In this document: one piece after another, positions 1-12,300 of the stretch
Position numbering within the stretch: the first letter of the stretch is position 1
Layout: each line of letters starts with the position of its first letter
The notes under the pieces: generated by a model
What the model was told of the DNA's origin: nothing
Seen by the model: the letters and a program-made list of their open reading frames with translations, nothing else
Database searches by the model: none
Assembly: GCA_001179505.1 (NCBI GenBank)
Contig: CDMY01000357.1
Coordinates: forward strand, 39,188 to 103,187
Direction: 5' to 3'
Source: Vitrella brassicaformis
Lineage: Eukaryota; Sar; Vitrellaceae
DNA length: 64,000 bases
Position numbers and translations under genes: made by a program

Positions 1-1691
1 CGCACAGCACGCAGGCAGACATGTGAGTGACACTTGTGTGCAGCCAGCCGTCGTGTGCCATGCCCGGCGTCTCGCGTACCGATGTCCATGCGATACGCTC
101 CACGACCTGAGGAGTGCCCTCCACACAAACGGTGGGACATACAGCCAAAACACGCAACACATCCATACACACGTGTGCGTGGGTGGTGTGTGTACATACC
201 TCCACTCTATACAGCCGCAGCTGCTGCTGCAGGGTGTTGTGCAGCATCCTCATCTAGGACGAGAGAAGGCACGACAGCTCAATGCTGTACTCATTCGTGG
301 CGTCTTTCCTTACCTAACTGATCCGCGAGGTCGCTCAGTGACTCTCCGAAATCATTATCGCCTAAGTGCACAACCGGCATGAGAAAAGTGTGCTTCTCTG
401 TGCGTTGTGTGATGTGCGAACCGCCTTCTGGAATATCGCTGCAGGACAAAGCCGTCAGGCGGTATAGGCGCTACGGTTCAAACAACAAGACGACATCAGA
501 CACCTCAATGCTATGCATACCTACCCACTCACCATTCGACGACGAGGGGCCGGGCGCGTCATCAAACGGGATGGTGCCTAAACAGCAACGCACAATCATG
601 TGACAAGTGTCAACCAGTCACTTTCTGCATCGTCCGCGTTGTGTTTGAGCATCTCACCAAAGTTGCTGGCGCTCGCTGCAGCACACACGGCCTGCACACG
701 CACAGACACACGCACAGACACACAGTCAAAAAGGGACGTCCGTATTCAAAGGCAAAGTGCCGTGGATCCGTGTCTGCCTGTCTTATCTGTCTTTGGTGTG
801 ATGCCGTCAGTCCGTCCGTCTACCTGTGGCCCTTGGAATGGTGTGTCCTCCTCCTCTTCCTCTTTCTCCTCATCGTCATCGTCGTCGAGCTCCTGATGCA
901 CAAACATCAGCGAATGGGCTTCATTTGTGTGGCTCATTCCAGTGACTGTACGTTCAATGCTGCTGCTGCTGCTCCGAAGAGTCAGTCGGTCGGTGTCACT
1001 GTGCCGTCGACGCGCGCCAGGAAGGTGTGCAGCCCCGTGACGATGTGTGAGTGGGAGGCACTGAGGCGGCGCACAAGGGCTGTGAAGGGAGGGGGAGGCG
1101 CGATGTGCGGAGCCGTCGAGAAGAGTGCAGTGAAGGGCGGAAGGATCTCGGCCAGCCGTCGTTGCTCATCGGCTCTGCTCAGGATGATGGCGATGTCTAG
1201 CTCCTCGGCCTCGATGGGCAGCTCTCGACTATACGTGAGCCCGCCCGCCAAACAGAGAAACCAAACACAAACAGACAGGCCGTGTCTGCTGCGATGGGCT
1301 CGATGCGCGCCATTAGGGCGTCATTGAAGTCCCTCTTCTCTTCGTCGCTCATCGTCATGTCCTCCCCCACAATATTGAGCTCCCTGCGATGAACAATGCG
1401 CTCCTCGGCCTGAACACGACAGCACGCATTCATCAATATCCCGTTGTTCTCTGCTCCCAATGGCTCTTGTCTTCCCCAACCTTCTCCAAGATTGCCTACC
1501 TCGAAAGGCATTCTGTCAACGGCCTTGGCAACGTCTTCATCGGTGGTCCGGTGGGCGGCGAGGACGGCCCGAACAGCCGCAAAGTCCTCAGGCGCCGGCT
1601 GGTTGCGAGGGTCGTTGATCTACCGTCGGTGGTCCTCCATGACTTGCCGGCCGTAGGGGCTGTTGAAGGGGTCGTCGGACCAAATGGCCAT
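1..1691 (-). CDS. Unrecognised multi-exon protein, 3' end beyond the left edge (partial)
   Basis: Function not recognised. On the minus strand, exons with good GC-rich codon use and splice signals can be followed leftwards. A start ATG at 1691 opens MAIWSDDPFNSPYG. A segment INDPRNQPAPEDFAAVRA ends at a GTAGGC donor near 1500. A charged exon (AEERIVHRRELNIVGED) covers about 1291-1408, then an exon with ELPIEAEELDIAIILSR (about 985-1245). A very acidic exon (ELDDDDDEEKEEEEED) lies at about 827-895. Short exons follow near 650, 520 and 310, then a likely coiled-coil exon (LHNTLQQQLRLYRVE) near 210-245 and GTPQVVERIAWTS near 80-120. The last is followed by a GTACGC donor, so the gene should continue past base 1. 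Oddity: an in-frame TAG at about 1621 separates the first two coding pieces. Several junction phases were not resolved, so the exon chain is provisional. Confidence 0.45.
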
Positions 1692-3240
1692 GGGACGACG
1701 GCTCGTCGACATTTGCACTCTCAAATCTGAAATTCGGAGGGGCGGGAGGGCAAAGCGGACGACACAAGCCAATCGATCAGGCGAAAAAAGAGAAACGGAA
1801 GACCTGTGGCTGGAACGAGAGCTGAATACGTCACCTATTAACAGTTCTGTCGAAAATGATGAAGAAATGCGGGTTTATTGCGATCTCTCTCCGTCTCCGT
1901 TTCTCGGAAAATCTCGCCGCGGTTGAGGGGCAGATGAAGTCAGATTAATTGTCAGATGAGATGTCATGACGTCTTCATTTCTCGCGTCAAGTACTGTACA
2001 GCAGGCTGAGCGCGCGCTGCGTGAATCGTCGCCGCACAACCCTTGTCAATTCATTCTAAGAGAGAGAACCGATGCCACAACGGTAAAGTGAGGTCGAGGA
2101 ACGGCGAGACCAGCTTACGCACAGCTAAAGGAAGCGATGCCACCCAGCCAGCAATGGGACACGCCAAAATCCATCAGTGCATGAGTGCGACCCGACCGCA
2201 GCAATACCCACCACACATTATGTCGGCTGCCTCTCCAGTGTCTCGCTTCCTCTTCGGAGCGAGTGAAGGAGGCAGAGCAGGACATCCAATGGCACCCAAC
2301 AGTGACATATCGATCGACATTCATTCATATAAGCACACAGGCAGACAGAAGAGAGAGGTAGATGCGGTGAGCACGCCAAGCCGGTTGAAAGAAAAATCAG
2401 CACCCCCGTGGATCCTTCAAACGTAAGCGAGCACACGCACATGCAATAAGAGGTGATGTAGGAAGGAAGGACGCCTCTGAGAGGCAGGCACCCATGTACA
2501 CGCAGACACGCACAGGGGGAAACAGACAGGACAAACACTCAGCTAGAGGAGCGCTGACGGCTCCTCTTCCCCCAATCTGTCGGGGCCAACTGTACAGAGC
2601 ACCCATACATCCATCACGCAGTCAGCTAGGTAAGTTAACTGCGAGAGCACCGCATCAAGTGCAGCACTCGCGCGTCGAGCGAATTCAGCGAGAGCGTTGA
2701 GCATGGATGTCATGTCTATGGTACAGCAGGCAAGAAGTATGCATGTCCCTGGATGGATGGATGGATGAAGGGAGCGCGCTTCCCATTTACTCGCTGGGCA
2801 AAAAAAGCGCCCAAGGAAGCAACGCCAGCCGTGTTCGTGCGTGGCACATCGAGAGGAGGGAAGAGACAGGCAGGGGACAGGTAAGTGCATTCATCGGAAT
2901 GCGATTGACCAATCACAGATGGAATCAGAGGAATGAAGACAGAGGAATGAAGAGGGTCAAAAGAGAGAAGCCCGCCCCCCGGCCCTTCAACATGCCCTTG
3001 TTGCTATGTCTGCCCCATGCCTCATCTCGAAGTTATCGCAGTCTCATTCCGCTGTAACTTCGTGATTGCCGCAGGGGTAGTGACACAGCCAACGAGAGCA
3101 ATCGAAGGAAAGAAGAGAACCCGTAACCCTGCCACCTCACCTATTGCGATACCCACACTGACACGCAAACTTCCCGCCCTCTCTACTTCCTTCCTTGGCC
3201 CATTCATTCACGTAGCTATGTACATGTAATGTGTACATAT
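1692..3240. other. Intergenic, no gene seen
   Basis: About 1.5 kb between two minus-strand genes. Open frames here are short, cross simple repeats (GGAT near 2750) and show neither a splice pattern nor a recognisable domain. It should hold the promoter of the left-edge gene and the 3' end of the protease gene. Confidence 0.5.
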
Positions 3241-4851
3241 CTATGCCATGATGAGCTGTGCTTCGATCTGCCCTCTCAGGCGGCCGTCCCTGTCGCTCTC
3301 GTGTGTCTTGAAGAGCACCTCGTCCACACTTGTGGTCGAGTTGAGCACAAACTGTGTAGGGGGCCAGGCAGGTACAGCCCTGAAGACGCACATAAAGCAT
3401 GACCGACACATGCCATCCATGACATAGGAATGTATGTGTCCGTGCGCTCTCACGGACCATGAGCAGGCCTCCTCAATCTTGACGGTGTTGGTGTGCATCT
3501 TGGCTCTGAACCAGCCTCGCTCTCCCCAGTAGGTTCCCCAGCTGTTGCGGACGATCCAGTACTCCTCGCCCTCACTGCCACACGAGACAAGACACCAACC
3601 AGAGACAGGAAAGGAATCCATCCACTTGTGTGCGTGTGTGTGTGGTTAGGCTTACTCGGTGACTCCCCATCCGACGACACTGATGATGTGGTTGATTTCC
3701 ACACCAGGGTCAGTCACAATGCCACCTGCACTCACAACCATACCCACGGCACAACACATGCCCGGCCGGCCATTCTCCCTTGCCCCTCTCGTTTTGTCTT
3801 GTCACTCACCGGAGTAATCATCGATGGGATCGGAGTCCACGCCGCATGCGATCGGTCCCCTCTTGTAGATCTCAGCCTTCATGGCCTGCACGCCGCTGAT
3901 GGCGCCGTACTCTGTGACAAAGTACTTGAGATACCGCGGCTGGGGCGTGCAGTTGGTGGGGCCGGGGGGATTCCAGCACGTTAGGCACTTGTGCTTGTCA
4001 CTGCACTTTAGATCTACAGCCTCGTACACTTGGCTGTCAAAGAGACAATGGCAAGAAAGCACCTTGCTTGCATACAAACGCTGTCTGTGCATCCATCTAG
4101 GTTACCATGTGTCGTCAGGGATGCCGTTGTCTGCCACGTACTTATAGGCACCCAGGTCCGTGCCGCCCCAGCACGTCCCCGCCTCCTCGCCACAGTTCAG
4201 GATGTCCTGGATTGACAGATTGCTGCAGCACCGACAGAGGGAGTGACGCGTATGAGAGGGAAAAAACGGCTGACACGTTCGTTGCAGGCTCACATGTCGG
4301 GCCATTCTGCCTTCCTTTTGATCTTGATGCGGTCCGCGAGCGCAGACATCGTCCCATGAGCCCTGAAGGTGTCACAAAGGAACAAACGATCCATCCCTTG
4401 TGCTGCACAGCCTGTCTGTCTTTGTGTCAGCCGGCCAACATGGATGCGTACCAGCAGGAGCCGCAGTAGACGGGGATGTGCTGATTCAGGTCTTTGGTGA
4501 TGAAGTTCGAGCCGCTGACATTGCGCCAATCCCAGGTCTTGGGAAGCTCCTCGGCCATCATATACACGTGGGGTGGCGTGCTGAGGACCATCTGGGGCAG
4601 CGTGGACCTGATGATGTGACACAAACAGACACAAACACACAATAGGTGGAGAGAAGAAGCTACACACACCTCCACATTCTCAGAGCTTGCCCTCCTCACC
4701 TCTCCGGCATCCTGTAATTGGGGTTGAAGCAGCCGTACTTCCTCGTGCCGGCCGGCCTGGGTGCACCTTGCATCCCCTTGGCCGCCGTGTGGCTGCCACT
4801 CACCCCCAACACAACGCCAACCAACACCAGCAGGCAAAGTCGCAACGCCAT
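3241..4851 (-). CDS. Cathepsin Z/X-like papain-family cysteine protease
   Basis: Secreted or lysosomal C1A protease, probably a carboxypeptidase like cathepsin Z. The ATG at 4851 opens a signal peptide ([19 protein letters not shown]). A short pro-region follows with one cysteine ([12 protein letters not shown]), at the place where cathepsin Z uses a propeptide Cys to cap the active site. The mature part begins [12 protein letters not shown]. The catalytic set is complete: oxyanion Gln in NQHIP, Cys in YCGSCWAHG (made by joining exons across the intron 4363-4451), His in [11 protein letters not shown], Asn in [15 protein letters not shown]. The HIP mini-loop, diagnostic of cathepsin X/Z, is present. 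Six or more introns are sense-TG-rich. The stop is at 3241-3243. It is head to head with IMP3, 183 bp apart. Family assignment is strong; cell location is inferred. Confidence 0.92.
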
Positions 4852-4958
4852 CGTTTGCAGCTGGTCCTTCAGCAATATGTTGCCGGTGAGGGTCCGATTA
4901 ATCACGAGTCGGGGAGTGGTGTAGAGTGGTGTTTCCGCAAGATTCGCTTTTCGGCGGG

Positions 4959-4995
4959 TGCGAGCTTAAAAGGAAGCTCGCAAGGATAGCTCGCG
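4959..4995. promoter_or_regulatory. Candidate shared promoter motif, three copies
   Basis: In the 183-bp divergent gap between protease and IMP3 starts, TGCGAGCTT (4959-4967), AAGCTCGCA (4974-4982) and TAGCTCGCG (4987-4995) occur within 37 bp. The first two form an inverted repeat with 8-bp arms and a 6-nt loop. The same octamer recurs in other 5' regions of this window. Confidence 0.5.
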
Positions 4996-5034
4996 CTTTT
5001 TACCGCTCTCTTCTCTTTCCCCTCCTTTTTTGGG

Positions 5035-6004
5035 ATGCGTCAGCTGAAGCACCACGAGAAGAAGCTGCTGAAAAAGGTTGACTTTCTGTCGTGGAAGTCG
5101 GATGACAATATCCGTGAGGTCAGGATCCTCAGGCGGCACTACATTCAAGACAGGGAGGACTACACCAAGTAAGACAACACCAAACATCGATGGCGAAAGC
5201 AAGGGAAGGGAATGAAGCCATGTGGTTGCTGTGTGTGGAATGTGATGGGTTTGTGCAGGTACAACAAGTTGTGTGGGCTGATAACCAAGGTGGTGGCCGC
5301 GTTGAGGAAGCTCAAGCCTAACGACGAGTACCGGATCAAAATGACACAGATACTACTCGACAAACTGTGAGCAGACACGCATCACGCGCACATCCGGCAA
5401 TGAGCGGGTGTGTGTTGTCCGTGCCTGCCTGCCTGCCTGCATCCATCCATCCGTCTGTCCATCAGACACGGGATGGGTGTGCTATCCAATCGGAAGACCC
5501 TCGACGGCGTGGACAAGATCCCCGCGTCTGCCTTTTGCCGACGGCGGCTGGCCGTGTTGCTGGTGCAGCTCAAATTCTGCGAGAACCTCAAACAGGCAGT
5601 CGGATACATCGAACAAGGACGTAATGATCACACACACACTCACACACGCACCCACATATGATGGCATGGCAGGAAGGCATCTGCCTCCCTCGTTGATGGA
5701 GGCCCAATGGGTTGTGTGCTCTCTGTGGATGCCCCAAATGCAGATGTGCGTGTGGGCCCTGATGTGGTCAAGAACCCTGCCCTACATGTCACTCGTGATA
5801 TGGAGGACCACATCACTTGGGCACAGGGATCTGCCATCAAAAGGTATACACACAGAAAGACATGCACCGGCTGGTCCGGATGACCGGGATGGGACTGGTT
5901 GGTGGGTTTGCCTCTGTCGCCCTGTCTGTCTGTGCGTCGATTCATTCAGGCACGTTAGTCGGTTCAACGAGTCACTGGATGACTTCGAGCTCATGGGCAC
6001 GTGA
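5035..6004 (+). CDS. IMP3: U3 snoRNP protein IMP3 (S4-domain ribosome biogenesis factor)
   Basis: Nucleolar component of the small-subunit processome that helps pair U3 snoRNA with pre-18S rRNA. Five exons read cleanly: 5035-5168, 5259-5366, 5466-5620, 5744-5843 and 5950-6004. The joined protein (about 183 aa, the usual family size) starts [20 protein letters not shown] and keeps [14 protein letters not shown], the S4 RNA-binding segment [31 protein letters not shown] and the C-terminal [17 protein letters not shown]. This matches human and yeast IMP3 along its whole length. The introns contain TGCC/ATCC and CA repeats. It shares a 183-bp divergent promoter region with the cathepsin Z-like gene. 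Confidence 0.95.
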
Positions 6005-6247
6005 GCACGTGAGCAGCTTAGCTCGGGGAATCTGAGGGCCGCTCCATACATGCCGCCATTATAAAGGATGGGCGATGCGAGAAATGATTGGGTGTGGATT
6101 GGGCGGCACTTTGCTGAGTGTGGGCTGGGGATGCTCAGATCTCTTTGTGACGGACAGAGAAGACCTGTAGATAGTCTAGCAGGGGCCCCCAGCCAGGGGG
6201 CTCGAGACTTCTTCGAATTTCCTTCCGCTCCTTCCCCAAACGAAAAA

Positions 6248-9146
6248 ATGTCGTTGTTGGTGACATCGTTTGAGTCTCAGCTGGCCGTGGCACTCGACGC
6301 GCCACTCGATGGCCAGGACGATGACAAGCCGGCTCCGGACAAGGACATTCCAGCTCTCACTGGCCCCATGACGGACTCGTGCGTCATGAGCCACCTGGAG
6401 CAATTCATCAGGGCGTTGAAGGACTCCGAGCGAGCCCGTCGCAACCAGCACGCCAGCCGCGTCGTCCATAGAGTGGAGAAGGACCTCAACCGGTTTGTTA
6501 CATCCATTCAGGTGTGCGCCACGCAAGCAACCGTGGGACGCAACCAACCGTGGGGGAAGGAGATGCAGTGCCTTCCTGTGAATGGATTGTGTGTGCAGAG
6601 CAGCTTCGCTGCGCTGCGGAACGAGGCTGAAAAGCTCAGGCACAAACTGCACGAAAAGGTGGCTTACTGTGTGGATGGGTGGCGGATGAATGGGGGATTA
6701 ATTATCTGGGGTGGTTTTGTGTGCATGCAGGACTCTGAGCTTCAGTCCCTCCGGCGTCGGTACGCAGGACTGAAGAAATACGCGAGGTGCGTGTCACTCT
6801 TCAGCCATCCATTCTGAAAGCCCCATAGCCTTGGTGTGTGTGTCTCTCCCTCCGTCAACACAGGCAGCAGGAGGAGTTGGTCAAGAAGTACCAATCGGCG
6901 TCCAGCGAGGATGTCACCAAAGACGTAGCAGCGGCACCAGTTCCGCCTCCCGAGAACCCCCAGGCCAGCACCATTTCATCCTCAACGGTCGAGGCGGCAG
7001 CCGAGCCTGTCTCACCCCGCAACTCACACGCGTCTGTTGCGTCGCTGCCCCAGGAGCCGCAGCAACAGCAGCTTGTTAACGAGAGCACCAGAGTGGAGGT
7101 GCCCCCCGAGCAGCGCCGCGACGTGTTGTTGCGTGCTGTGCGTCGTCAGCTGGAGGTGTCGTGGCAGCAGAATGCCGAACTCAGGCGCACTGTTGAAGCC
7201 CTCAAGAAGGAGAGGGAATTCAGCGCTGAGGAGGCGCGCAACCTCAGATGGGAGGCATGGAAGATGAGAACGGTAAGCAGCCAGCCAGACACCGGGAGGG
7301 AGGGATGGAAAGCATGGATATATGTCATTAATGTCAGGCGCTGGCTCGTTCGTATCGGCCCATGACGTGCAGCTGGGAGACCAAGGACCGCATGAGAGAC
7401 CGGTTCGCCTTCAAGACACGCTACATGCGGTCTGCCGCGGGGCAAAGGACGCCGGACATCCGGCTGCTGCGCCCCCCCACGCATCATACACCGAGAGCGG
7501 CCCTGACCGACGACGAAACCGACTCTGCGACGGAAGACGAGGGCCTGCGGATTGCCCTGGCTCACTCCCGACAGAAGGCCTCTATGTGCCAGAGGCTCAG
7601 TGGCAGCCTCGTCGCCTTCTGCCAGCAGCTGTTGAGCCTCACTGGATGCCCGCTGTGTCAGGAGGACCTGCAGAAACCCATGGTGGTCATCCCGTGTGGA
7701 CACGTACTGTGCCACAAGTGCTGCAAGGAGGTCTTGCAGGTGGGCCGTGAGCACGGGCATATGGAAGCGAAGGATGTCCCATCCCGGACATCCAGCATTG
7801 TCCACGAACCGCGTGAAGTGGTGCGTGGAGCTGTGAGCCTCTCATCTGCACCCCCAAGACAGGTGAGTGAGTATCTGTCCGCCCTCCCAATCGAACTTAG
7901 TAATCGCATCTGGCTGTCTGTCTGTCTTTCTATCTGTGTCGGTCAACGACGGTCATTCAGGAGTGCATAGAGTGCTCTGCGTGTCCGGTGTGTCTGATGA
8001 GGTGCCCCGAGATGGTGCAGCCGTCCTCGAGCATGCTGGTAGAGGTGAAGCTGCTGACCCTGCTCTTGTCACGTCTGAGCAGTCTGCCGGCGACCATGCC
8101 GCCGCTGGAGGCCATGGTCCATCTGCAGGGCGACACACTCAGGCTGAAACGAAGGTGGGGGAATACACAAGCGGGGGGAGAGAGGCACACACAGAGACTG
8201 TCTGTCTGTGTTGGGTGTCTGTCTCATGTCATGATCGATCTGGCAGTATCGCTAGCCAGACGGCGCCTCCATCACGGCAGGGCCGCAGTCGGCACCAGGT
8301 CAAGCAGGCCAGGGAGGTGCGCAAGAGAGTTCGGCGCATATATCAGATGCTGAGGGGAGGTCCTAGGAAGACTCACCTACGACGTTCGTGGGCCATGCCA
8401 TACCCACCGCATATGGGGATGGGCATGGGCATGGGCGGCTTCGGCCTCCCATACCCATACCCCCAACCATGGACATGCCCCCCCTTCTCTGTCCATCCTC
8501 CATCTTCTCTTCCCGAGCCACGCACTCTGTCTGCCGCCCCGCCAGCTGCTGCCTATGGCCCACCACCCGGTATGTCTGTGTCTCTCCCCGTCCCTCCCTC
8601 CGCCAACAAGCGCCCTGTGACAGCTCCAGCGGCAAAGGACACCTCACCCACGGCACATCTGCCGCCCCTGGTCCCCCCGCCTCTGCCCCCCTCCCCGTCT
8701 GTCAACGCCTTTGGGATGCCCGTGCCATCCTCGGAGGGGCAGCCGTCGCCGATGATGATGTCGGCCTCATCGGCCTGGCATCCCTTCCCCCCGCAGCCAG
8801 ATCCACTTGCAAATGGCCTCCCTCCTCTGCCTGTGGGGATGGCGGGCATGCCCCCCTCCATGCCCCCCAACATCCCGATGGGTCTGTTCCACCGGATGCC
8901 GATGGACGAGGAGGTCGATGACGGCAGGGACGACGGCATACCTAACGCATGGCTCATGTCACTACGGAGGGCGGGAGACATGGCCTACAGGTGGGCTGAG
9001 ACAGACGCCTCTCTGCCCTGCCTATACATACCCACCCATACGTCTGTCTCTGTCCCCCCTGTCATGGTGTGTGCAGCCCGAGTGCGTTTGAGCAGCGGCG
9101 ATTGCCCAAGGTGATGCACTCCACCATGACGGTGACCAAAAGGTAG
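6248..9146 (+). CDS. RING-finger protein with coiled coil and proline/methionine-rich tail
   Basis: Likely E3 ubiquitin ligase, substrate unknown. ATG at 6248 (MSLLVTSFESQLAVALDAP). Exon pieces SSFAALRNEAEKLRHKLHEK, DSELQSLRRRYAGLKKYAR and RQQEELVKKYQSAS form a coiled coil, followed by a second helical stretch (RRDVLLRAVRRQLEVSWQQN). The RING spans an intron: CPLCQEDLQKPMVVIPCGHV and LCHKCCKEVLQ end at 7740, and ECIECSACPVC restarts at 7961. That gives the C-x2-C ... C-x-H-x2-C-x2-C ... C-x2-C ligands. A basic linker (KQAREVRKRVRRIYQ) leads into about 200 residues rich in Pro, Met and Gly (8400-8990), repeating MGMGMGMGG. The last exon encodes SPSAFEQRRLPKVMHSTMTV; stop 9144-9146. It lies on the same strand as IMP3, 243 bp downstream, so it probably has its own promoter. 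No orthologue name can be given. Confidence 0.75.
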
Positions 9147-9288
9147 CTCCATCCGCAGCAGTGTAGTGGTGCTCTGAATGCATTCATGGATCGTTTCAAT
9201 CGACCGACTCACAGACGATTTCATGTGTGAGTCCATCTATGGGCGCATACATCGACATGGTCTGCATGTAGTTGGCACAATGCTCGCT

Positions 9289-9306
9289 GTACATGAATTC
9301 ATGTAC
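9289..9306. repeat. Perfect 18-bp palindrome in a tail-to-tail gap
   Basis: GTACATGAATTCATGTAC reads the same on both strands. It lies in the 221-bp gap between the converging RING and helicase genes. Confidence 0.6.
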
Positions 9307-9367
9307 CGCCGGCTGACTCGGTGAACATCACCAGCCAACAGCACCAGTCAACACCTATGGGCTGGCG

Positions 9368-12300
9368 TCACCGACTGACGCACTCATGGCTGGCCGCCTT
9401 TCTGTCCCGCCCCTTGCCCTTCTTGGACCGGAGCGACTTGCTCTTGAGCATACTGCAAACACACACACACACATCCATCCATCCATGCGGATGAAACGCA
9501 CCACCCACTACTCGGCTTCCTCTGCTGAATCGCTTCACTTACACTTTGCCTTCGTAGAGGTCCACCTCCCGAATGTCGATGTTGAGCGCCTTCTCCAGCT
9601 TCCGTATCACGAAGCGCGTGTCGGGAGTGACGAAGTTCATGACCACCCCAGGATTGCCCGCCCGGCCCACACGACCCGCCCGGTGGATGTAGTGCTCGGC
9701 GTCGGTGGGCAGGTCCAGGTTGACAACGTGACTCAGCCACGGCACGTCCAGCCCACGTGCACCCAGCTCTGTGGAGACGGCCATGCCGATCTGCCCGTTC
9801 TGCATCCGCTTGAACACCTCCGCACGGTCGTCCTTGGACGTGAAACCGGACAGCGGGGCCGCTGCAGCCAACAGAAGGCAGTCCAGTGCTGTTGTGGTTG
9901 GTTTGGTTGTGTTGGTGGTAGTGACTGACCGATGATCTGTTTCTGCAGGAGGTGGTCGACGAGCCACTTGACGCGGCCCTGCTTATTGCAGAAACACAGG
10001 ACGCGCTTGTCCACCGGATCTGAACACACACGCATACACACACCCACACAGACAGACACATACCTCGACACACAAACAACCTCCCTCGTGCTGTGCTGCG
10101 TGAATCCGCCCATCCATCCAGCCAGGTTTGGTAGGGTAGGTACCTGTGTGGAGGAATTTCCTGAGTGCCTCTGTGACTTTGTCTTCCCGCACACACATGA
10201 AGATGTGGTGTATGTTGGGGGGGATGAGGGGCACCCCTTCGTCGGAGTGCTTGACGCCACCAGGCCGGATCACGTGCCACACCGGACGCATGTACCTGAT
10301 GGATGGACGAGGGAGGGAGGGAGGCATCGATTCAACATCCATCCAACAAAACGTGTATGTACGCGACAAACGTCTGTAAGTTTCAACTGTCCATACGCAC
10401 CTTTTGGCGGCCTGTGTGACGCTCTTTTGAGCACCGGTGGCTGATGCGAAGATGGTTTGCCTATGTGTGGAGTGGGTGCCCTTGGGGATGGTCGCCATCA
10501 GACTTTCCAACTGGCCCTCATACGGATCCTGCATTCATAGACACACAAACCACTCAAACCATACATGCACGGGTGGAAAGAAACACGCCCTCTGCCCTGC
10601 CCACTTACTTACCCGTATGAGTTGGTCCACTTCGTCAAGCACGAGATACTTGACGCGGCTGAGGTCCACTTTCCGACGGTCCAGCACAAAGTCGTACAGC
10701 CGGCCTGGAGTTCCCACCACCACCTCGGGGCCGCCCTTGAGCTGCTCCAGCTGATACTTGGGGTTAGCACCGCCCAGCAGCATGGCGCACCGAAGACCAG
10801 TCCCTTCCAACACCACGCGACACACCTGACATGACAAACACACACATCAACCAGAGAGGAAGGGTGGGAATGACGAAAAGTACAGCCGTTCGTTCATCAA
10901 TGCACCCACCCTTTGTATGTTTCCTCTTACCTTGGCGATCTGCGCGACCAGTTCCCTCCCGGGCGCCACAATGAGGAGCTCGGGACCCCTCCTCCGCCCC
11001 TGCACACCTCCCCGATTGCCATTGATATCGGTGGCATTGGTGGCAGCCGTTGCCCCATGCTCATTCAGCATGCGCTCGAGCAGCGGCAGGAGGTATGCGA
11101 GTGTCTTGCCGGATCCCGTGTGTGCGTGTATGATGAGGTCGTCGCCCTGCAGAATGCGTGGGATGGCCTTGATCTGCGTGTGGGTGGGGTTGAGGATGCC
11201 GCCACGCCGCAGGTTCTCCACCATCATGGCGTTGCCGATGCCGATGTCCGGGTCGGTGAACCGCCGCTGCTTCTCGGGGTCGACGTAACCCAACTCGGCG
11301 AAGTCAAACACACCGTCGTAGCGGGAAATACGACTGCCCTTTTGTGGCGGCCGCGTGCTCGTCTCACGCTGGTCGGTCACCGTGGCATTCGTCCTGCTCT
11401 GCAACTCTTCAGTGGCTCGCAGGGCCGTCTGGACGAGGTCGTGGCTGGAGCTCTCCACCCCACCCAGGCCCTCATCTGACTGCAGGAAGGGCAGACCGGT
11501 GTCGTCAGAGTCAGCCACGTCAACATCACCACCTGCTTTCTGCAACAACAGATACAGGCAGGTAGGGAGGGAAAGTGTGCATGAGGTGGGCAGGCCGGGT
11601 ACTTGTGTGTGTGCGTGTGTAGGTACCTGCTGCCTCTTCTTCTTCTTCTTGGTCGCGAGAAAGCCGTGTTGTTTCTTCCACTCAATGATGCTGTCTGGGC
11701 GCTCCCTAGTGGACACTGGTGCATCAGGCGACGACCCAGCAATGGCAGCTGAGGCGACGGACAGAGGCCGGACAGACTCGGATGGCTGCTGCGGTGGCGC
11801 TGTTTTGGTGTGCCGTGACCGGTCGGGCGGCCGCAGTTTGAACGAGCGAGTGTCTTGGTCGGTGAGTCCGGTGGTGAGGTACTGGAGCATGGCCGAGCCC
11901 TTGGTCTGCTGGCCGTCCCCCACGTCATCCTCAGTGTCCCGATAGTACCGCCGGCCCCGCACTGCAGTAGGTGAGTCTGACCTGCCGCCCTGAAAAAACA
12001 CACAGATTGTTGAATAGGCAGGCAGCCATGAACGAATGAATGAGAGGGGCGGGATTGACATGTATGAGACTGGTCGCAGTTAGTTAAATACCCACCTGTG
12101 CGGCTCCCCCAACTCCAAACTTCTTGTCCAGCCGTTCCAGCATGCCATCCAAATCCAACCCACGCAACTGAGAAAAGGGCAACACACACAGAGTGATGGA
12201 TGCGCCATCCATCCATCCATCCATCCAGTCAGCCGCACCTGTGGGTCTTTGTCCATTTGTATGGATCCATCGGGTGCCTTGAAGCTCTGCACCCGCCGCC

